DNA of 8,152 nt from positions 1 to 8,152 of the forward strand of contig DQKQ01000003.1 in NCBI GenBank assembly GCA_015660615.1, in the 5' to 3' direction. The notes under the pieces were generated by a model. It ran no database searches, had not been told where the DNA came from, and worked only from the letters and a program-made list of their open reading frames with translations. The stretch comes from Flavobacteriales bacterium (GTDB taxonomy: Bacteria > Bacteroidota > Bacteroidia > Flavobacteriales_D > Sanyastnellaceae). Numbering within the stretch: position 1 is the first letter of the stretch; each line of letters opens with the position of its first letter. The translations under genes were made by a program, and so were the position numbers. Shown here in pieces: positions 1 through 3,632 of the stretch.

Positions 1-708
1 GGGTGGGGTTGGAGTCTTAGAAGAACGACTAGTTCCATCGTCTCCAGCATCCTCATCGCCGCCAATCCACGCGTTGACGATCTTCCCCAGCTCATCATAT
101 GACTTACATGAGTAAATGTCATCTAGATTAGGAATATTATCGATCCAAGTCTTTGCAGTCTTTTGACTTTCTGCGAGCGAGGTTGACTTTCCACGAGGTC
201 GAACATCTGTTACTGCATACATTCTGCCTGGTGGCTTGGTACAAACAACCTTGATATCTCGACCAGTAGTAAGATCGGTGATGTCTCCATAATCTTCATC
301 TAGCATGATATTAAGAAGTGACTGGTATACCATCTTCCCAAAAGACCAAAGGCGAATTCCCTTTTCTTCTTCTCCTCGAACAATAACTGCAGCATAAGCT
401 CTCATCTTGGGATAAAGCTTCTTAGCCAATTCATAACTCTCTTTATTTCCGTCAGAGCGAAGCTCATTGATAAGCTCTTGAATTGGATCGGGATTGCCAA
501 ACTGGTGCGGAGCTAGCAGGCCAGGATTGTTTCCAATGTTATAGTAGAACCAACGCTCCTTAAAGGGCTGGCCATCGTTATCGGGAAAAGCAACGATTCG
601 TACTACGTGCTCCTCACCCTCCTGGGGACGCCAAAGTGAGTCTCGCCGGCTGTTATTGCCTGAGAGTTTATTCAGTTTTGCTCGAATTGCGTTAAGATCA
701 AGTGCCAT
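1..708 (-). CDS. 32: T4 gp32-like single-stranded DNA-binding protein (3' end cut by window edge)
   Basis: This protein would coat single-stranded DNA at the phage replication fork and organise polymerase and helicase loading, as T4 gp32 does. The frame is open for 236 codons to the left edge. It begins MALDLNAIRAKLNKLSG, a basic N-terminus like the cooperativity segment of gp32. An OB-fold core follows, with LWRPQEGEEHVVRIVAF (residues about 25-41), a WFYYNIG strand (53-59), a PHQFGNPDPI segment (67-76) and an RLWSFGKMVYQSLL segment (119-132). After about residue 216 it turns acidic and Ser/Thr/Pro-rich (GDEDAGDDGTSRSS), the expected linker to the acidic C-terminal tail, which lies outside the window. 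T4 gp32 has 301 residues, so roughly a fifth is missing. The His/Cys zinc ligands of T4 gp32 are absent: only two isolated Cys are present (156, 201). A TGGAGG ribosome-binding site sits 6 nt before the ATG. The family call is confident; the gene symbol is by homology to T4. Confidence 0.88.
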   Translation of the reverse strand, partial: MALDLNAIRAKLNKLSGNNSRRDSLWRPQEGEEHVVRIVAFPDNDGQPFKERWFYYNIGNNPGLLAPHQFGNPDPIQELINELRSDGNKESYELAKKLYPKMRAYAAVIVRGEEEKGIRLWSFGKMVYQSLLNIMLDEDYGDITDLTTGRDIKVVCTKPPGRMYAVTDVRPRGKSTSLAESQKTAKTWIDNIPNLDDIYSCKSYDELGKIVNAWIGGDEDAGDDGTSRSSKTPTPP

Positions 709-712
709 TTTT

Positions 713-720
713 AACCTCCA
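713..720 (-). promoter_or_regulatory. Strong ribosome-binding site of the gp32-like gene
   Basis: On the minus strand TGGAGGTT precedes the ATG at 708, with 6 nt between GGAGG and the start codon. It is the best Shine-Dalgarno match in the window and fixes the start of the ssDNA-binding protein, which fits a protein needed in stoichiometric amounts. Confidence 0.75.
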
Positions 721-740
721 AATGTTTAAATGTGCAAAAT

Positions 741-765
741 CTAATTTCTTAGTAATATAGCTAAG
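741..765 (-). other. Alternative small hairpins in the gp32 leader RNA
   Basis: Downstream of the main palindrome the leader RNA can form a CUAA-GAAA-UUAG hairpin with a GNRA-type loop (741-752). It can alternatively pair CUUAG with CUAAG (761-765 with 748-752), which would use half of the main palindrome. The stems are short and AT-rich, so they may be chance. They are noted because mutually exclusive structures in a gp32 leader would suit translational control. Confidence 0.25.
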
Positions 766-774
766 TAGCTATAT
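755..774 (-). repeat. 20-bp near-perfect palindrome at the predicted gp32 transcript start
   Basis: ATATAGCTA and TAGCTATAT are perfect 9-bp inverted arms separated by two bases. In RNA this gives an 8-bp stem with an ACUU loop. It begins at about +1 of the transcript expected from the promoter at 779-807, and about 46 nt before the start codon. It could be a DNA operator or a 5' mRNA hairpin. T4 gene 32 mRNA carries a leader pseudoknot used by gp32 for autogenous repression; an equivalent role here is inference. No U-run follows, so a terminator is unlikely. Confidence 0.5.
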
Positions 775-778
775 AATA

Positions 779-807
779 ATAATATCAACTGCTAACTAAA
801 TGTTCAA
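779..807 (-). promoter_or_regulatory. Sigma70-like promoter for the gp32-like gene
   Basis: The minus strand reads TTGAAC (802-807), a 17-nt spacer, then TATTAT (779-784), matching TTGACA/TATAAT at 4 of 6 and 5 of 6 positions with ideal spacing. It would start RNA near 772 and give a leader of about 64 nt. The region is very AT-rich, so chance matches are possible. No T4 late-type TATAAATA box is seen here. Confidence 0.45.
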
Positions 808-810
808 AAT

Positions 811-1263
811 TTATTTTTTGTGATTGGTCTGTAAAACAATCAAAGAGTCATAAGAAACTTCTTTCATTTCGCCATCAGAAAGAAGAGTAGATTTGTCAGG
901 TCTTCCCAGATTATAAACCGTTTTATAAAGTATTCCAGCTAATTGCACCGGTGGTTCATCTCTAAAAGTATCCCTAGTATAAGATAAAACTAAATCACCC
1001 ACTTTTGGAACAGTAGTATAGTTTTGAGATAAGAGGTCTGGATCCATTATAAGCCGATGACAGATATTTTTAGGAACTTTGTGGTGAGGAGATGAACGAC
1101 TATAAGATCGACTATGCTTATCTTCTACAATCAAATCTTTTTCTCCGCATGCTAGCACCACGCAAATTGAAACTCGATCGGCTGATTTGCCGTCTTTACC
1201 AATTTCGCCACCAAAAACAGCGATTAAATCTCCAGGTTCAAAAAAATAATTTTCGTTTTTCAT
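811..1263 (-). CDS. Hypothetical phage protein with two probable SH3-like barrels
   Basis: I do not recognise a named family. The 150-residue protein appears to contain two copies of a small-barrel pattern. The first is FEPGDLIAVFGG followed by an ADRVSICVVL strand and DLIVED; the second is VPKVGDLVLSYTRD followed by VQLAGILYKTV and a closing strand near YDSLIVLQ. The 'x-GD-hydrophobic' opening and strand spacing recall SH3-like/KOW-type modules in many small phage proteins, but this is a reading of pattern only. I chose the ATG at 1263 because it forms an ATGA overlap with the stop of the upstream lipoprotein gene, as at the two preceding junctions. An in-frame ATG at 1272 would add three residues. 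Neither start has a clear Shine-Dalgarno site, so translational coupling is likely. There is no signal peptide or membrane segment; the site of action is presumably cytoplasmic. Confidence 0.6.
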   Translation of the reverse strand: MKNENYFFEPGDLIAVFGGEIGKDGKSADRVSICVVLACGEKDLIVEDKHSRSYSRSSPHHKVPKNICHRLIMDPDLLSQNYTTVPKVGDLVLSYTRDTFRDEPPVQLAGILYKTVYNLGRPDKSTLLSDGEMKEVSYDSLIVLQTNHKK

Positions 1264-1547
1264 TGTAAGCATTTGGTTTCATAAGAATACTCGTATAGTG
1301 CATCAACTTCTGCAGCTAATCGATTTTCTTGACTTAACCAAACACTTTTTTCTCTCTGCCAAACCGGAAAACTCATATGACCCGTGTTGTAATCTTCCAG
1401 TTTAATGTGAAAATCTTTCCTGACAATTTCACGATGCTCTTGAATTTCTAAAATTCTTGTAAGCACTGGACTACATCGGGCTTCTAACTGGACTTGAGTT
1501 TCGCCGCATGAAAGTAAAAATAACGATAACAGCAAAGATGATCTCAT
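1260..1547 (-). CDS. Small predicted phage-encoded lipoprotein
   Basis: The 95-residue protein starts MRSSLLLSLFLLSCGETQ: a positively charged residue, a short hydrophobic core, then L-L-S-C. This reads as a signal peptidase II lipobox with Cys14 as the lipidated residue. The mature part of about 82 residues is charged, probably largely helical, and ends with an aromatic Tyr-rich stretch and a second Cys pair partner (Cys25, Cys93). It would be exported and anchored to a host membrane. Known phage lipoproteins act as outer-membrane spanin subunits or superinfection-exclusion factors (for example T5 Llp), but no family-specific motif supports either here. An AAGGA ribosome-binding site lies 9 nt before the ATG. 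The start overlaps the previous stop (ATGA, 1544-1547) and its own stop overlaps the next start (1260-1263). Confidence 0.62.
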   Translation of the reverse strand: MRSSLLLSLFLLSCGETQVQLEARCSPVLTRILEIQEHREIVRKDFHIKLEDYNTGHMSFPVWQREKSVWLSQENRLAAEVDALYEYSYETKCLQ

Positions 1548-1864
1548 TTATACCAGTCCTTATCTTGATCATCTTGCGATTTTTTCTTCTTTTTCTTTTT
1601 GGCTGGTTTTGCTCCGCCAAATCCTGAGCCCGCAATGTCTCCGCGCTGCTTAAGCGTAGTAGGAGAATTAGAGGCCCCCAATGGCAGTGTGTAGCCAGCT
1701 ATATTGCTAGTAACGTTTTGCTCATCGTGGTGAGCCTCTTCTCCGTCTTCATCTCGTTCATCTTCTTTAGAAAGATCGGGTTCACCAAGGAGGTTGTCTT
1801 CTTTATCTTTTTCTTCGTTCAAGACTTGAAGCACAAATTTTCGTAATAATTCTTCTATTTTCAT
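1544..1864 (-). CDS. Small Lys-rich hypothetical protein; candidate capsid-packaged internal protein
   Basis: This 106-residue protein has three visible parts. An amphipathic N-terminal helix, MKIEELLRKFVLQVLNE, ends in L15-N16-E17, which fits the (L/I)-X-E site cut by T4-type prohead protease gp21. A strongly acidic stretch follows (about 18-50), then a Gly/Ser/Thr-rich linker with GYTLPLGAS (about 57-65), then a run of seven Lys (about 89-95) and the tail DKDWYK. The N-terminus aligns without gaps with that of the upstream neighbour (E4, E5, R8, L15 and E17 shared). T4 internal proteins carry a similar short N-terminal capsid-targeting sequence that is removed on maturation. That role is inferred here and no family is recognised. 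There is no Shine-Dalgarno site; the ATG overlaps the previous stop (ATGA, 1861-1864), so it is probably translationally coupled. Confidence 0.6.
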   Translation of the reverse strand: MKIEELLRKFVLQVLNEEKDKEDNLLGEPDLSKEDERDEDGEEAHHDEQNVTSNIAGYTLPLGASNSPTTLKQRGDIAGSGFGGAKPAKKKKKKKSQDDQDKDWYK

Positions 1865-2367
1865 TTTAAATAAACCACTACGTTGTCACCCGATTTAGTG
1901 ACTTCAACATTTTTGTTCCACTTGATTCCAAAAGCGTTTGTTGCTCCCATGAGAGTGTGCTCAATATATTTTTGGGCATTGCGTATGGGTATAACAGACA
2001 CTTTTATTGCTACGGATTCTACTTCATTTCCATCTTTGTCTTTGGCCTTTGGCTGCTTAGAAGGAACAGTAAAAACTTCACTCATTTCATCTGTACCAGA
2101 AGCAGCATCTTCGAGAAGTTTTTTCAACATTTCAAGCTGGGTTTTATTTTTATCAGCAGATCCCACTTTAAGATTGCTCATTAGCTTTCCTGGATCTTCT
2201 TTAGCTAATGCTCCAGCCTCAGATATACTAAAACTGAATCTTCCGCGGCCGACGCCTACGGACTTAACTTTTTTAGTCTTCTTTTTCTTTTTAGAAGAGG
2301 TAGCTTTTTCCTCTTGCTCTAAAAGAATTTTTCTAATATGGCTTCTAATATACTCTTCTGCGTTCAT
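1861..2367 (-). CDS. Lys-rich hypothetical protein with the same N-terminal signal; candidate internal protein
   Basis: The 168-residue protein starts MNAEEYIRSHIRKILLE, an amphipathic helix ending in L15-L16-E17, aligned residue for residue with the start of the downstream 106-aa protein. A basic segment follows: five Lys at 26-30, then TKKVKS and VGVGRGRFSFS. A helix-forming middle (about 48-90) leads to a likely folded C-terminal domain of alternating strands and one helix (VAIKVSVIPIRNAQKYIEHT, then IKWNKNVEVTKSGDNVVVYLK). Basic patches suggest nucleic-acid contact. I do not recognise a family. Packaging into the prohead with proteolytic trimming after E17 is an inference from the T4 internal-protein model. 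The gene starts 25 nt after the polymerase stop with only a weak GTGAG before the ATG, and its stop overlaps the next start. Confidence 0.62.
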   Translation of the reverse strand: MNAEEYIRSHIRKILLEQEEKATSSKKKKKTKKVKSVGVGRGRFSFSISEAGALAKEDPGKLMSNLKVGSADKNKTQLEMLKKLLEDAASGTDEMSEVFTVPSKQPKAKDKDGNEVESVAIKVSVIPIRNAQKYIEHTLMGATNAFGIKWNKNVEVTKSGDNVVVYLK

Positions 2368-2392
2368 TACTCACACCAATTAGTAATAAATA

Positions 2393-3580
2393 TTACCCTA
2401 AAAGCTGGAAATCAAGCAGAAATTCGCCTAATCCATCAATAACTATGCTAGAAGAAACTTTCTTAAACTCTTCTATGTCATCGGGATGAAGATCGACCAG
2501 CATGGCATCATGGATAAAGAAAATTGGTCGTACGCGAGTTGAAACTCTATCTAGTATTTTTCCGAAGCCCAAGAGTGCAACATCAACTGCTGTCGACTGA
2601 ATGTAGTTATTATATAATAAGGAATCGCGCGCGTGCTGCGGTTCTACTAGTCGGCCGAAAAAATTTTGAATTGTGCCATTTTTTTGAAAATTGTTAGATT
2701 GCTCATTAACTACAAGCTCGTAGTTTAAAATCTCTTTGGTTTTTTCTACTAGCTGCTTAATATTAATTCCATCAGGTAAGCCCTTCTTGAGAGTAGATTC
2801 TGAGGCTCCATAAACGGCACAGAGCACCAATTTCTTAACAACTGCCCGAGAAACTTTCTGAACAAAAAGTTTTTCAGCCAAGTATTCATAAACATCTGGT
2901 CCCAAAGTTTCTGCAGTAAGCTGCATCGCGACTCGGGGCTCCAATGATACAAAATCTACTTGAGCTATTTTTCCACCTCGATAAGACGAAGTTAGATATT
3001 TTCGAATAAGCTTAGGAGCTGTCAAAATCTGAGGTCCGCGGACAATAGTCGTTCTACCCGTTAATGTACGTGTGGTGCTATATTCTGAAAGAGAGAGAAA
3101 TCCATCTTTTTGAGGGAAAAACCCCTTTGCAACCGAAACATTTTTAATTTCTTTAGATTCAATTCCACGCTTAAGTGAATTAATATCAATGCAGGCCCTC
3201 TGGAGCCTTCTGAGGGTCCTGTTACACTCCATAAAGGTATCTAAATAGCCGGTCGTTTGGAGTTCACTCAGTGACTCACGAGCATGCTTAAACGCTGCTT
3301 CAACGCATGCAATCATGCTAATATCAGATTGAACGCCATCAATGGGGAGATTCTCTTTGCTCACACCCAACGAAGAAAAAGCTGTTTGAACTTCTACAGG
3401 AATAAGGGGGAAGTTTTTACTTCCAAGTAGCTCGAAAACTGGCGTCATGGACCTGGGATGGTAATCATCTCCCAAGACATAAGCATCTTCTTCAGGCTGA
3501 TCTCTCCAGCTAAAAGTATTCTTATAGTTGACTAAAGATAACTGCCGAAGAAATCGACTTTGCGGAATGGCGATCTTCAT
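2393..3580 (-). CDS. polA: Stand-alone family A DNA polymerase (polymerase domain only, Leu762 type)
   Basis: This is a template-directed DNA polymerase of the Pol I/T7 family, presumably the phage replicase. In 395 residues it shows STTRTLTGR (168-176, the conserved R-x-x-T-G-R block), motif A QVDFVSLEPR (207-216; catalytic D209, E214), motif B R245-A-V-V-K249 through Y257-G258, an IQSTAVD segment (327-333, like IQGTAAD) and motif C FFIHDAM (354-360; catalytic D358). Counting gaplessly from R245 (E. coli R754), L253 matches E. coli Phe762. Motif C has HDA where the family has HDE. The length fits a thumb-palm-fingers unit. There is no 3'-5' exonuclease domain, and an in-frame TAA two codons upstream of the ATG excludes an N-terminal extension. 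No Shine-Dalgarno is visible; the start lies only 5 nt beyond a promoter-like -10 box. Symbol is by family only. Confidence 0.9.
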   Translation of the reverse strand: MKIAIPQSRFLRQLSLVNYKNTFSWRDQPEEDAYVLGDDYHPRSMTPVFELLGSKNFPLIPVEVQTAFSSLGVSKENLPIDGVQSDISMIACVEAAFKHARESLSELQTTGYLDTFMECNRTLRRLQRACIDINSLKRGIESKEIKNVSVAKGFFPQKDGFLSLSEYSTTRTLTGRTTIVRGPQILTAPKLIRKYLTSSYRGGKIAQVDFVSLEPRVAMQLTAETLGPDVYEYLAEKLFVQKVSRAVVKKLVLCAVYGASESTLKKGLPDGINIKQLVEKTKEILNYELVVNEQSNNFQKNGTIQNFFGRLVEPQHARDSLLYNNYIQSTAVDVALLGFGKILDRVSTRVRPIFFIHDAMLVDLHPDDIEEFKKVSSSIVIDGLGEFLLDFQLLG

Positions 3581-3582
3581 GC

Positions 3583-3601
3583 TTTAATATAACATATTAA
3601 A
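3583..3601 (-). repeat. AT-rich inverted repeat just upstream of the polymerase start
   Basis: TTTAATAT and ATATTAAA form perfect 8-bp arms around a 3-nt centre, ending 2 nt before the polymerase ATG and covering the putative -10 box. The location suits an operator that would block transcription or initiation. The stem is purely A/T and too weak for a good terminator. The region is AT-rich, so chance is possible. Confidence 0.4.
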
Positions 3602-3614
3602 AAGCAATTTTCAA
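3586..3614 (-). promoter_or_regulatory. Sigma70-like promoter ahead of the polymerase gene
   Basis: The minus strand has TTGAAA (3609-3614), a 17-nt spacer and TATATT (3586-3591), 5 of 6 matches to each consensus hexamer. It sits in the only sizeable gap (52 nt) between the structural genes and the replication-side genes, a natural place to start a separate transcription unit. The predicted RNA start falls at about the ATG, implying a leaderless message. Alternatively, the match is fortuitous and the gene is read from upstream. Confidence 0.45.
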
Positions 3615-3632
3615 GCAAAATCAAATTATTTA

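Noticed and set aside
783..788. TTGATA as the -35 box of the gp32 promoter
   Set aside because: No acceptable -10 box lies 16-18 nt downstream (that position reads CTTAGC). The TTGAAC-17-TATTAT pair fits better.
1580..1600. Possible programmed -1 frameshift at the poly-Lys codons
   Set aside because: The run is slippery, but no in-phase classic A-AAA-AAG heptamer, downstream stem or extended product in the other frame was identified. It is noted only as possible slippage.
1883..2383. Plus-strand open frame of 166 codons
   Set aside because: It is antisense to the Lys-rich 168-aa gene. Its Phe- and Ser-rich product reflects the complement of Lys-rich coding, and there is no ribosome-binding site or neighbour on that strand.
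3583..3601. Rho-independent terminator after the structural genes
   Set aside because: The stem is entirely A/T with no G/C core, and it lies upstream of the next start without a dedicated U-run. A convincing terminator was not found anywhere in the window.
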